64,000 bases of DNA, taken from Sphingomonas hengshuiensis. Its GTDB lineage: Bacteria > Pseudomonadota > Alphaproteobacteria > Sphingomonadales > Sphingomonadaceae. The position numbers were made by a program, and so were the translations under genes. Below the pieces are notes generated by a model. That model did not search any database. It had not been told where the DNA came from and saw only the letters and a program-made list of their open reading frames with translations. This document shows positions 47,959-57,200 of this stretch, piece by piece (the stretch's first letter is position 1; each line of letters starts with the position of its first letter). The stretch lies in assembly GCF_000935025.1 (NCBI RefSeq), contig NZ_CP010836.1, positions 3,224,001 to 3,288,000 of the forward strand, read 5' to 3'.

Positions 47959-48725
47959 CCGACGACCTGCGCTTCACGATCGAGGATCGCGTCGCGACGA
48001 TCCTGATCGACCGCGCGCATAAGCTGAACGCGATGACTCCGGCGATGGCGGATGCGCTGGTCGCCGCGGTCGCCGAGTGCAACGCCTCTAACGCGGTGCG
48101 CGCCGTCATCGTCACCGGCGCGGGCGAAAAGGCGTTCAGCGCCGGATCGGACATCACGACGCTCGACGGCTATGCGACCGCCTGGGACTTCCGCAACCGC
48201 GCCGATTATTGCGACGCCCTGCGCGCGTGCCGCAAGCCGGTGATCGCCGCGATCAACGGCTATGCGCTGGGCGGCGGGCTGGAGACCGCCATGGCCTGCG
48301 ACGTCCGCATCGCCTCGACCCATGCCCGCTTCGCCGCACCGGAGATCAAGCTGGGCTGGATCGGCGGCGGCGGCATGGCGGCGGGGCTGGCCTATTCGGT
48401 GGGGTCCTCGAACGCCGCGATGATGCTGCTCACCGGCGACATGATCGATGCCGATCGCGCGCTGGCATGGGGGCTGGTCAGCGAGGTCCTCCCCCCCGAT
48501 CGCCTCGTCGAGCGCGCGCAGGAGATTGCGCGCGTCATCGCCTCGCGCGCGCCGATCGCGGCGGAGACCGCCAAGCTCAACCTGCGCGCCGCGTTCACGA
48601 TGCCATGGGACAAGGCGATCGACTATGAGCGCGACCTCCAGGCGATCTGCTTCGCGACCGACGACGCGCGCGAGGGCCGCGCCGCCTTCGCCGAAAAGCG
48701 CGCGCCCGATTTCAAGCGGCGCTGA
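47955..48725 (+). CDS. Enoyl-CoA hydratase/isomerase family protein
   Basis: The 256-aa crotonase-fold protein has the oxyanion-hole motifs AFSAGSDITTL and AINGYALGGGLETAMACD. Residues for hydratase, isomerase or hydrolase chemistry cannot be separated by eye. It is the last of the five coupled genes. It probably acts on the CoA thioester formed by the CoA-transferase. Confidence 0.88.
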   Translation: MTDDLRFTIEDRVATILIDRAHKLNAMTPAMADALVAAVAECNASNAVRAVIVTGAGEKAFSAGSDITTLDGYATAWDFRNRADYCDALRACRKPVIAAINGYALGGGLETAMACDVRIASTHARFAAPEIKLGWIGGGGMAAGLAYSVGSSNAAMMLLTGDMIDADRALAWGLVSEVLPPDRLVERAQEIARVIASRAPIAAETAKLNLRAAFTMPWDKAIDYERDLQAICFATDDAREGRAAFAEKRAPDFKRR

Positions 48726-48826
48726 GCGATGCCGAACAGCCCGCGCGATTGCCGTTCGAACCGACCCGTGCTTTATGCCGACGCCATGTTCGCGCGGACC
48801 CAGGATACTCCCGGAAACGGACTGCA

Positions 48827-49783
48827 ATGAGCCGACCGCGCATCCTGCTGACCCGGCGCTGGCCCAACGCGGTCGAGGACCGTCTCGCCGAACGCTATGC
48901 CGTGACGCGCAACCCCGACGACGTGCCGCTCGACGCCGCCGCGCTGGCCGCCGCGATGCGCGACCATGACGCGGTCTGCCCGACAGTGACCGACCGTCTG
49001 CCGCGGGAGGTCATCGCAGTCGACGGTCGCCGCGCGCGGATCATCGCCAATTACGGCGCCGGCTTCGAACATATCGACGTCGACGCCGCGCGCGCCGAGG
49101 GAATCGCCGTCACCAACACCCCCGACGTGCTGACCGACGCGACCGCCGATATCGCGATGCTGCTGATCCTGATGACGACCCGCCGCGCATCCGAAGGCGA
49201 ACGCGAACTGCGCGCCGGTGCATGGTCGGGGTGGCGCCCTACGCACCTGCTCGGCGCCGGGCTTGGCGGCAAGACGCTGGGGCTGATCGGCTATGGCCGC
49301 ATCGCGCGCGCAACAGCCGCTCGCGCCCAGGCGTTCGGGATGAAGCTGATCTACCACAGCCGCAATCGCGCGGACGACATGCCCGCCGACGCCTATCGCG
49401 CCACCCCCGCCGCGCTCGCCGCCGACGCCGATGTGGTGTCGCTCCACGCGCCGGGCGGGGATGCAACGCGGCACATGGTCGACGCCGCGTTCCTGTCGGC
49501 GATGCGCCCGGGCGCGGTGCTGGTGAATACCGCGCGCGGCAGCCTGGTCGACGAGGCTGCGCTCGCCGCAGCACTGTCGCAAGGGACGATCGCAGCGGCG
49601 GGGCTCGACGTCTATGCGAACGAGCCGCAGGTGACGCCGGCGCTGCTGGCCTGCCCCAATGCGGTGCTGCTGCCGCATCTCGGCAGCGCGACGCGCGAGA
49701 CGCGGATCGCGATGGGCATGCGCGTCGCCGACAATCTCGATGCCTTTTTCGACGGTGCGCCGCCGCGTGACCGAGTCGCTTGA
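48827..49783 (+). CDS. D-isomer-specific 2-hydroxyacid dehydrogenase (glyoxylate/hydroxypyruvate reductase-like)
   Basis: The 318-aa enzyme has the Rossmann motif GKTLGLIGYGRIARATA, the catalytic Arg in VNTARGSLVDEAAL, Glu in YANEPQVTP and His in VLLPHLGSAT. With a glycerate kinase gene overlapping its end, it probably reduces hydroxypyruvate or glyoxylate to glycerate/glycolate. The 101-bp gap to the upstream gene has no clear signal. Confidence 0.9.
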   Translation: MSRPRILLTRRWPNAVEDRLAERYAVTRNPDDVPLDAAALAAAMRDHDAVCPTVTDRLPREVIAVDGRRARIIANYGAGFEHIDVDAARAEGIAVTNTPDVLTDATADIAMLLILMTTRRASEGERELRAGAWSGWRPTHLLGAGLGGKTLGLIGYGRIARATAARAQAFGMKLIYHSRNRADDMPADAYRATPAALAADADVVSLHAPGGDATRHMVDAAFLSAMRPGAVLVNTARGSLVDEAALAAALSQGTIAAAGLDVYANEPQVTPALLACPNAVLLPHLGSATRETRIAMGMRVADNLDAFFDGAPPRDRVA

Positions 49784-50576
49784 CCGCGTCGAGCGCGCCG
49801 TCAACGGCTGGCTCAACCCCGACGGCGGGCGCCCGCTGATCCTCGGCCTGTGCGGCGCGCAGGGATCGGGCAAGTCGACGCTCGCGGAAGGGTTGCGCAG
49901 CCGGATGGAGGCGCGGGGCATCGCCACGGCGATCCTCTCGCTCGACGACCTGTATCTGTCGGGCGACGCCCGCGCCGCGCTGGCCCGCGACATTCACCCG
50001 CTGCTGCGCACGCGCGGCGTCCCGCTGACGCACGACGTCGCGCACGGCATTGCGCTGCTCGACGCGATCCGGACAGGCCACGCCACATCCCTCCCCCGCT
50101 TCGACAAGTCCCGCGACGAGCCCGAGCCCCCCACCCGCTGGCAACCGGTGCCGGCCCGGCTCGATCTGCTGATCTTCGAGGGCTGGTGCGTCGGTGCCCG
50201 CGCGCAGGACGATGCCGCGCTGGCGCTCCCGGCGAACGCGCTCGAACGCGACGAGGACCCCGACGCGATCTGGCGCCGCGCCGTCAACGCCGCGCTGGGG
50301 ACCGCCTATGCCGATCTTTTCGCGCGGATCGACCGGCTGGTGCTCCTCGCCGCTCCCGGCTTCGACATCGTCGCGCGCTGGCGGAGCGAGCAGGAGGCTA
50401 CGCTGCGTCGCGCGCTCGAAGCACGGGGCGCCAGCACCGCGGGGCTGATGGACGCCCCCGCCCTGGCGCGCTTCGTCGCGCATTATGCGCGGCTGACGCG
50501 CTGGATCCTCGACGAGATGCCGACGCGCGCCGATCTGGTGCTCCACCTCGACACCGAGCGGACGCTGACAGCGTAA
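49767..50576 (+). CDS. D-glycerate 3-kinase-type P-loop kinase
   Basis: The 269-aa protein has a P-loop GAQGSGKST and the conserved SLDDLYL and IFEGWCVGARAQ motifs of the plant/fungal-type D-glycerate 3-kinase. It would make 3-phosphoglycerate from glycerate produced by the dehydrogenase. The GTG start at 49767 overlaps that gene by 17 bp. Confidence 0.88.
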   Translation: MTESLDRVERAVNGWLNPDGGRPLILGLCGAQGSGKSTLAEGLRSRMEARGIATAILSLDDLYLSGDARAALARDIHPLLRTRGVPLTHDVAHGIALLDAIRTGHATSLPRFDKSRDEPEPPTRWQPVPARLDLLIFEGWCVGARAQDDAALALPANALERDEDPDAIWRRAVNAALGTAYADLFARIDRLVLLAAPGFDIVARWRSEQEATLRRALEARGASTAGLMDAPALARFVAHYARLTRWILDEMPTRADLVLHLDTERTLTA

Positions 50577-50592
50577 AGCACGCAGGACGACG

Positions 50593-52611
50593 TCAGCGGC
50601 GCACGCCCGCATTGGCGATCACCGCCCTGGCCGCGGCGGGCCAGTCGCGATCGGGAACGAGGATGTTGTCGCGCGCGGTGTTGCCGATTTCGGTCAGCCA
50701 GCGCCCGCCGGTCGCGTCGGAGCTGTGCCAATTGCCGGTCGCCAGATTACCGGTGGATATCCGCCGGCGGAACATCTTGCCCGCGGTGTTGATGTTCAGC
50801 CACTTGCCCCGCGTCTCGACGACATTGCCGGTCACCCGGAAATGCTTGCTGCCTTCGTCGAGATAGATCGCGATCTTGTCGTCGATGTCGAATATGTGAT
50901 TGCCGCGGATCACCGCGCCGGGGTTCGCCGACAGGCTGTAGATCGCGCCGCCGTCCATGAACCATGTCTTCACGCCGTGGATACGGTTGTTCTCCACCAC
51001 CGTATCGCGCAGCGTCGTCGGACTCGTGTAGCGCGTATTGTGGACATAGCCCTTCTGGTTCTCGTCATAGTTCGGGTTGCCGCCCGCATCGTTATAGCCC
51101 CAGCCCCAGCCGACCGCGATGCCGTCATAGGGTGCGTCGCTGATGTCGTTATGCGCGATCCGGGCGCCGCTGATGTAGGTGGTCAGGATCGCGGCATTGT
51201 CCTTGTAGTCCTGGCTGACCGTCGCGACGCTGTTATTCTCGATGACGAGGTCGCGGTTGACCAGCGCGGGGTCGCCCGGATGGTGCGCGTGGGCGCGGAT
51301 GCCGCCCGCCATGATCGCGCTGCCCGACAGCACCGCGAAATGGTTGCCCGCCACCCGCACCCCGGCAGTCGCGAGACCGACACCACTCAGATTGGCATTG
51401 GCGTCATTGCCGATCCCGAGCGCGATCTGCCCGAGCTGGGTGAAGCGGTTATCCTCGAACCGCACGTCGCGCGCCGCCGCGACCTGGACCGCGGCGGGCA
51501 TCTGGTTCCAACGCTGGCGCATCGATTCGAACTCGACGCACCCCCAGCCGCAGCTCTGCCACGCCGCCTTGGGCCGGATCGGGGAGACTTCGGACAGGAA
51601 GGCGCCGCTCTGCTGATTGGCATAGCCGGTCGGCTGCGACGGCCCGAGCCAGCTGGTGTAGGAGAAGCGCAGCCCGCGAAAGCTCAGCCGCTCGACCGGC
51701 GCCGCCGGCGTCCCCGCGATCGAGACGAGCGCGTCGAGCCGGGGCAGCACGACCTTCAGCCGCGTGACGTCATCGTCCTGCGCGATCCGGAGGTAGAGCT
51801 TTCCCGCCTGCGGATCGAGAAACCATTGATAGGCATTGGCGTGCCAGTCATTCGCCTTGCCGATAAATTCGAGCGCATTGACGAGGAACAGCCGCGAATC
51901 CGCCGGGAAGATCGGCTTTGTGATCGTGTCATAGCCCCAGCTATTATTGTCCCAGGCGGGCTGCTGCATCGTCACGGTGCGCCCGGCGATCGACTGGACG
52001 GGCGAAAAGCGATCGGTGAAAAAGCCCGTAGCCTCGACTTCGAGCCGGTCGGGCCGCTGGATCGCCGCGACATAGGCGAGGTCAGGATTGACGATCTCGA
52101 ACCCCGTGGCGCTGAACGAGAGATCGCTGGCCTTGATCTCGATCCACGGGCGCTCGGCAAGCTGGTCGTTGACCCATAATTGCCGCGCATCGATGCCCTT
52201 GGGCACATCGGCAACCCAGATCCTGCGCGCCTCGTCATAGGGGCGGAAGCCGGTGACGGTCAGCCCCCCCGACAGCATCGGTCGTGCGCCCTCGGCAGCG
52301 CGCCATTCGACGCGGTGGCCGCGCTGGCCGCCATCGGCAGCGCCGAAGCGTAGCGGGCGATCGAGGCTGTAGGTGCCGTCGGCGAGGAGGACGGTGACGT
52401 CGCCGTTCGCGCTGGCCGCGCGCACCAGCGCCTGCGCGCGTTCGAGCGACCGCACCGGGCGGGCCTTGCTCCCCGGCGCACGATCATCGCCATTGGGCGC
52501 GACATGGATCACCGCCTGCGCAAAGGCCGAGGTCGCCGCGAGCAATGCTCCCAGCGAAAGCGCCGCTCGCAACGTCGCGCGGATCGGCGATCCCAGAGCG
52601 CCAGCGTTCAT
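50593..52611 (-). CDS. Secreted right-handed beta-helix glycoside hydrolase, GH141-like candidate
   Basis: The 672-aa protein has a Sec signal peptide (LRAALSLGALLAATSAFAQA) and starts IHVAPNGDDRAPGSKARP, then a jelly-roll-like insert and beta-helix repeats (VIENNSVATVSQD, VVENNRIHGV, VIRGNHIFDIDD, VTGNVVETRG). This layout is that of GH141 and related beta-helix enzymes, which include alpha-L-fucosidases acting on pectin side chains. Family assignment is by resemblance only. Operator O2 lies between this gene and the divergent GH28 gene. Confidence 0.72.
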   Translation of the reverse strand: MNAGALGSPIRATLRAALSLGALLAATSAFAQAVIHVAPNGDDRAPGSKARPVRSLERAQALVRAASANGDVTVLLADGTYSLDRPLRFGAADGGQRGHRVEWRAAEGARPMLSGGLTVTGFRPYDEARRIWVADVPKGIDARQLWVNDQLAERPWIEIKASDLSFSATGFEIVNPDLAYVAAIQRPDRLEVEATGFFTDRFSPVQSIAGRTVTMQQPAWDNNSWGYDTITKPIFPADSRLFLVNALEFIGKANDWHANAYQWFLDPQAGKLYLRIAQDDDVTRLKVVLPRLDALVSIAGTPAAPVERLSFRGLRFSYTSWLGPSQPTGYANQQSGAFLSEVSPIRPKAAWQSCGWGCVEFESMRQRWNQMPAAVQVAAARDVRFEDNRFTQLGQIALGIGNDANANLSGVGLATAGVRVAGNHFAVLSGSAIMAGGIRAHAHHPGDPALVNRDLVIENNSVATVSQDYKDNAAILTTYISGARIAHNDISDAPYDGIAVGWGWGYNDAGGNPNYDENQKGYVHNTRYTSPTTLRDTVVENNRIHGVKTWFMDGGAIYSLSANPGAVIRGNHIFDIDDKIAIYLDEGSKHFRVTGNVVETRGKWLNINTAGKMFRRRISTGNLATGNWHSSDATGGRWLTEIGNTARDNILVPDRDWPAAARAVIANAGVRR

Positions 52612-52668
52612 TTCATCCTGCTCCCAGCGGCTTCTTATTGGCAGCGAACGATGGACAGCGCTCGCGAT

Positions 52669-52690
52669 AGACGTATGATGTCTTATGATT
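52669..52690. promoter_or_regulatory. Putative GntR operator O2
   Basis: On the minus strand it contains ATCATACGTCT preceded by AATCATAAGAC. It lies between the divergent beta-helix and GH28 genes. Confidence 0.65.
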
Positions 52691-52728
52691 AGCGCGCATG
52701 CAAGCGCGCTGTTGCCAGGAGAGTGATC

Positions 52729-54351
52729 GTGCCGGCTGCCCCCTTGATCGATCGTCGCTCTGCCCTGCTCGGAACAGGCGCCATCCTGCTCGCCGCGGGA
52801 CTGGTCGACCAGGCGCACGCCGTCGCCGCGGGCGTGTTCGAGGATGTCCGCCGCCACGGTGCGCGCGGCGACGGCGTAGCGATCGACAGCCCCGCGATCA
52901 ATCGCGCGATCGAAGCTGCGGCGAAGCGCGGCGGCGGCACGGTCGTCGTGCCGGCGGGGCGGTATCTGTGCTTCACGCTGCGGCTGCGCGACAATATAGC
53001 GCTGGTGCTGTCCGCCGGGGCGACGATCGTCGCCGCCGATCCCGACACGCATGGCGCGCACTATGATCCGCCGGAAAACTATCTCGAGGAGCAGTTCCAG
53101 GATTTCGGGATCACCCATGTCCACAACAGCCTGATCTCCGGCGATGGCGTGTCAAACGTCGCAATCCTGGGGCCCGGCATGCTGCACGGCCTGGGGCTGG
53201 ACCGCGAGGGGCCGGGGGATCGCTGGCATGGCCGGGCGGGGTGGCAATCCGCCGCCGCGCTCGGCATCACGCCGCGCGCGCTGGCGCTGCGCGACGAGAA
53301 GGAGCGCGCGCCGATCGGCCGCGCCAACAAGACGATCGGGCTGATGCGATGCCGCAATTTCCGCCTCCAGGGCTTCACGATCCTGCAGGCGGGGCATTTC
53401 GGCGTGATCGCGCATGGCTGTTCGAACCTGCAGATCGAGGGGCTGGTGATCGACACCGATCGCGACGGGATCGATATCGATGCGTGCCGCGACGTGCGCA
53501 TCGTCAATTGCACCGTCAACGCGCCCAAGGACGACGCGATCGTGCTGAAGAGCAGCTATGCGCTGGGCCGCGCAATGCTGTGCGAGGACGTGCTGATCTC
53601 GGGCTGCAAGACCAGCGGCTATGCGATGGGCTCGCTGCTCGACGGCAGCTACCGTCCGTCGGACTATCTTTCCCCCGACAAGCTCGGCCCGCTGGGTCGG
53701 ATCAAGCTGGGGACGGAGACCAATGGCGGGTTCCGCAACATCCGGATCAGCGACTGCATCTGCACCAACAGCCGCGGGATATTGATGGGGATCGTCGATG
53801 GCGGAACGCTGGAAGACGTGTCGGTATCGGGAATACTCCTGCGCGATCCCGTCAACCACCCGCTCTTCGTCCACCATGCCGCGCGAATGCGAGCGCCGCG
53901 CGGCACCCCGGTCGGGCGAATCCGCGGGGTGCGCTTTCAGGACGTGACGGTGTCGGGCGCACACCCGCGCTTTCCGTGCGGGGTCGAGGGCATCGCCGAT
54001 GCCCCAGTCGAGGATGTCATCTTCCGTGACATCGACATTGCGGCGCAGGGCGGCGGCACGCGCGAGGATGCGGCGCGCGATCCCGAATATCGCCGCGAGA
54101 CCAGCCTCGAGGTCAGCTATCTCGGCACGCTGCCCGCCGCCGGCTTCTATGCCCGCCACGCCCGCCGGCTCACGATCCGCAACGTCAGCCTGCGCACCGC
54201 CGCCGCCGATGCACGCCCCGTGGTCGCGCTACGCAACGTCGACGGCGGCATCGTCGACGGGATCGCGTCGCCAATGCCGCCCGAGGCGGTACTCGACAGC
54301 CGCGACAGCCGCGCCGTCGCCCTGGGCAAGGTAACCCGCTGGGGCGACTGA
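52729..54351 (+). CDS. Glycoside hydrolase family 28 (polygalacturonase-like)
   Basis: The 540-aa protein has a twin-arginine-like leader (DRRSALLGTGAILLAAGL) and the GH28 beta-helix: FEDVRRHGARGDGV, DTDRDGIDIDACRDV and APKDDAIVLKSS hold the conserved catalytic Asp residues. GTG 52729 is preferred because AGGAG is seven bases upstream; GTG 52723 is too close. It probably cuts a pectin or rhamnogalacturonan bond in the periplasm. Confidence 0.87.
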   Translation: MPAAPLIDRRSALLGTGAILLAAGLVDQAHAVAAGVFEDVRRHGARGDGVAIDSPAINRAIEAAAKRGGGTVVVPAGRYLCFTLRLRDNIALVLSAGATIVAADPDTHGAHYDPPENYLEEQFQDFGITHVHNSLISGDGVSNVAILGPGMLHGLGLDREGPGDRWHGRAGWQSAAALGITPRALALRDEKERAPIGRANKTIGLMRCRNFRLQGFTILQAGHFGVIAHGCSNLQIEGLVIDTDRDGIDIDACRDVRIVNCTVNAPKDDAIVLKSSYALGRAMLCEDVLISGCKTSGYAMGSLLDGSYRPSDYLSPDKLGPLGRIKLGTETNGGFRNIRISDCICTNSRGILMGIVDGGTLEDVSVSGILLRDPVNHPLFVHHAARMRAPRGTPVGRIRGVRFQDVTVSGAHPRFPCGVEGIADAPVEDVIFRDIDIAAQGGGTREDAARDPEYRRETSLEVSYLGTLPAAGFYARHARRLTIRNVSLRTAAADARPVVALRNVDGGIVDGIASPMPPEAVLDSRDSRAVALGKVTRWGD

Positions 54352-54370
54352 AGCGCGCTCTCGCGCAGGT

Positions 54371-57118
54371 TCAGAAGCGAACGCGAACGCCCGCGGAGAC
54401 GCGCCGCCCGGTCTGGCGATACTCCTTGGTCCGATCGGCGCTGACCGAGTAGATGAACTCCTTGGCATTGTTCAGATTCACCGCGTCGGCGAACACCGTG
54501 AAATGCTTGCCCACGTCATAGGAGAGGCTGACGTCGAGCTGGCCATAGGCGTCGAAATATTCGGGTTCGCCGTTGCGCCCCGACGCGACCTGGAGGAAAT
54601 TGTCGCGATAGGTATAGGCTGCGCGCGCCGAGATCCCGTATTTCTCGTAAAAGCCGACAAGGCTGTAGGATGTTTTCGACAGTCCCTCGAGCCCGAACGA
54701 CACATTGGCGACGGTGTTCGTGTAGTTCGCGTTCGAGTCGGTGTAGTTGAAGCTGGTCTGCACGCCGAATCCGTCGAACGGCGCGGGCAGCCACGATGCG
54801 AGCGACTGGCGATAGCCCAGCTCGAAGCCCTTCACCGTCGCGCCCTTGCCATTGCCCGGCACGGTGACCTGGAAGCTCACCTGGTCGACCAGCTGCGCCG
54901 TCGTCACGAGCGTCACGAAGGATTCGATGTCCTTGTAGAATACCGCGCCGTTCAGCAGCGAATCGGGCGCGAAATACCATTCGGCGCCCAGTTCGACTTG
55001 CTTCGCGCGGAACGGCTGGAGATCGGGATTGCCGCGGCGGATCGTCTCGTTGCCCGGATTGGTCTGGATCGTCTGGCGCGGCGAGAGGTCCGACAGCGTC
55101 GGGCGCGTGATCACTTTCGACGCGGCGACGCGCAGCAACAAGCGGTCGGTCAGCGACAGCCGCGCGTTGAGCGAGGGTAGCCAGTCGTCATATTTGCCGC
55201 GGAAGCTGACCGGGACCACCGGCGACACGACGATGATGTTCTGCCCGGCGCCATTGGGCCGCGCGCTGGTGACGGTGCGCGACGCGCCCGATGAGGTATA
55301 GTCGGTATTCTCATACCGCACGCCGATATTGACTGCGAGCGGCATGCCGCCGATCTGCGTGTCGAGCGTCCCCATCGCATAGCCGACCTTGACCTTCTCG
55401 TTCACCACCGACGATGCCGAGGGCGAGAAGACCGCGGGATTGAACGCCTTGCCGTCCTGTGCCGCAAACTGGTCGATCGTCTGCACCAGCGCGCGCGGAT
55501 CGTAGATCAGCCAGTCGCGGAGGATATTGCCGCCGCCGCCGGAGAAGAAATTACGATCGGTCGGCTGGAATAAGGACGCCGGCAGGACCCGGTTCGAATC
55601 GCAATAGGCGCATTGCTCGCCGAACGGAGTCTCGTCGGCGGTGATCGTCTTGATCCGGCTCTGCGCCAGGACACCGGCGTTGAGCGTGAACGCGCCGCCG
55701 CCGGGCTTCCATTCGAAATCGCCGCGATATTCCTCGATCTCGTCGTCGATGTCCGAACCGCCGCCCCAGATATAGTAATGCGCGGTCAGTCCCTGCGGGT
55801 TGGTCGCGGCATTGGCGTAATTGGGGCTGGTAAAGCTGTAGTCATAGATCGGGCTGCCGCTGCGCCGGTCGAAGGACAGGTCGACATTCTTGCGCCGGAT
55901 CGTCGTGAACAGGTTGTTCTCCTTGCCGCGACGGCGCGCGTCGGACACCGAGCCGTCGAGCCGGAGCCGCAGCGTGTCGGTGGGACGCCAGTCGACGTTG
56001 ATGCCCAGCTGGTCGGTCGCGACGTCGCGATCATCATATTGGATGATCTGGTCGACAAAGCCGCCGACATAGCGCTGATAGACCGCCTCGCCATTCTGGA
56101 CGACCTGCTCGGCGAGGATGCCGCCGGCGAAATCATAGGCAAGGCCCGTCTGCTGCTCGACGAAGCGCGCCTTTGAATAGAGCCCGTCGATCGTGACGGT
56201 GAACTTGTCGCTGGGGCGCATCTGGACCGACACATTCGCGCCCCAGCGCGTCAGTTCGCGCTCGAAGAAGAAGGGCGACAGGTTCGACGGCATCGAGACG
56301 CGCGAGAAGGGTGCCACGCCCGGCCCGATGCGGCCGCCCGCGACGCCGCCCAGAGTATAATAGGAATCGGTGCTCGACCGGCGGACATGCCCGGCGCCGA
56401 TCGTGAATTCGTCGATCCGGTTCTCCTGCTTCGAATAGACCCCCGACACCGCGACGCCAAAGGTGCCCGCCGCGTTGCGCCAGCTGCCGACTGCGGAGAA
56501 TTCGGGATTCCAGGTGTCGGCGAGTTCGGACCACATGCCCGATGCCGAGCCCGCCAGCTTGAACCCGGCTTTCTGGTCGAGCGGGCGCAGCGTGCGGACG
56601 TCGACGGTGGCGCCGATCGATGCGCCGTTGATATTGGCCTGTGGCGATTTGTACACGTCGGCGCCCGAGATGATTTCGGACGGCAGCACGTCAAACGAGA
56701 ATTCGCGCCCGTTATTGTCGGTGGCGAGCGTGCGACCGTTCACCGTGACTGCGTTGAACTTGGGGCCGAAGCCGCGGACGGTGATGAACCGCCCCTCGCC
56801 GCGGTTGCGCTCGATCGTGACGCCGGGGACGCGCTGGAGCGATTCGGCGACATTGCCGTCGGGAAGCTTGCCCAGGTCCTCCGCGACGATCGAGTCCACG
56901 ACGCCGACGGCATTGCGCTTGATGTCGATGGCGGCGCGTTCGGCGGCGCGGATGCCGGTGACGATGATCTCGGCTTCGTCTTCGGGCTCGGCGATCTGGG
57001 TTTCGGCGGGCGGGGCAGGATCGACTGCCTGAGCGGCTGCCAGCCCGCTCCAGAGCAATGCGCCTAATGCGGTAGCCCCAAGCAACGGGACGCGAATGCG
57101 ATTAGCCGAGAACGCCAT
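54371..57118 (-). CDS. TonB-dependent outer-membrane receptor for oligosaccharides
   Basis: The 915-aa receptor has a signal peptide (LLGATALGALLWSGLAAAQA), a TonB-box-like EIIVTGIRAA, a plug domain (VVDSIVAEDLGKLPDGNVAE and FITVRGFGPKFNAVTVNGR) and a barrel ending in ...VSAGVRVRF with the C-terminal aromatic residue. Size and sequence fit sphingomonad carbohydrate receptors. ATG 57118 follows GGAGGGATACC. Operator O3 lies 59 bp upstream. It probably imports the products of the beta-helix enzymes. Confidence 0.92.
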   Translation of the reverse strand: MAFSANRIRVPLLGATALGALLWSGLAAAQAVDPAPPAETQIAEPEDEAEIIVTGIRAAERAAIDIKRNAVGVVDSIVAEDLGKLPDGNVAESLQRVPGVTIERNRGEGRFITVRGFGPKFNAVTVNGRTLATDNNGREFSFDVLPSEIISGADVYKSPQANINGASIGATVDVRTLRPLDQKAGFKLAGSASGMWSELADTWNPEFSAVGSWRNAAGTFGVAVSGVYSKQENRIDEFTIGAGHVRRSSTDSYYTLGGVAGGRIGPGVAPFSRVSMPSNLSPFFFERELTRWGANVSVQMRPSDKFTVTIDGLYSKARFVEQQTGLAYDFAGGILAEQVVQNGEAVYQRYVGGFVDQIIQYDDRDVATDQLGINVDWRPTDTLRLRLDGSVSDARRRGKENNLFTTIRRKNVDLSFDRRSGSPIYDYSFTSPNYANAATNPQGLTAHYYIWGGGSDIDDEIEEYRGDFEWKPGGGAFTLNAGVLAQSRIKTITADETPFGEQCAYCDSNRVLPASLFQPTDRNFFSGGGGNILRDWLIYDPRALVQTIDQFAAQDGKAFNPAVFSPSASSVVNEKVKVGYAMGTLDTQIGGMPLAVNIGVRYENTDYTSSGASRTVTSARPNGAGQNIIVVSPVVPVSFRGKYDDWLPSLNARLSLTDRLLLRVAASKVITRPTLSDLSPRQTIQTNPGNETIRRGNPDLQPFRAKQVELGAEWYFAPDSLLNGAVFYKDIESFVTLVTTAQLVDQVSFQVTVPGNGKGATVKGFELGYRQSLASWLPAPFDGFGVQTSFNYTDSNANYTNTVANVSFGLEGLSKTSYSLVGFYEKYGISARAAYTYRDNFLQVASGRNGEPEYFDAYGQLDVSLSYDVGKHFTVFADAVNLNNAKEFIYSVSADRTKEYRQTGRRVSAGVRVRF

Positions 57119-57176
57119 GGTATCCCTCCGGTTATTATTTTCTCCTGTCCACCATAACCGGCTCGCGATGTCAAAT

Positions 57177-57200
57177 GATGATCATACGTATTACGTCTAG
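57177..57200. promoter_or_regulatory. Putative GntR operator O3
   Basis: Contains ATCATACGTATTACGTCT, upstream of the TonB receptor and overlapping the MFS stop codon. Confidence 0.65.
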
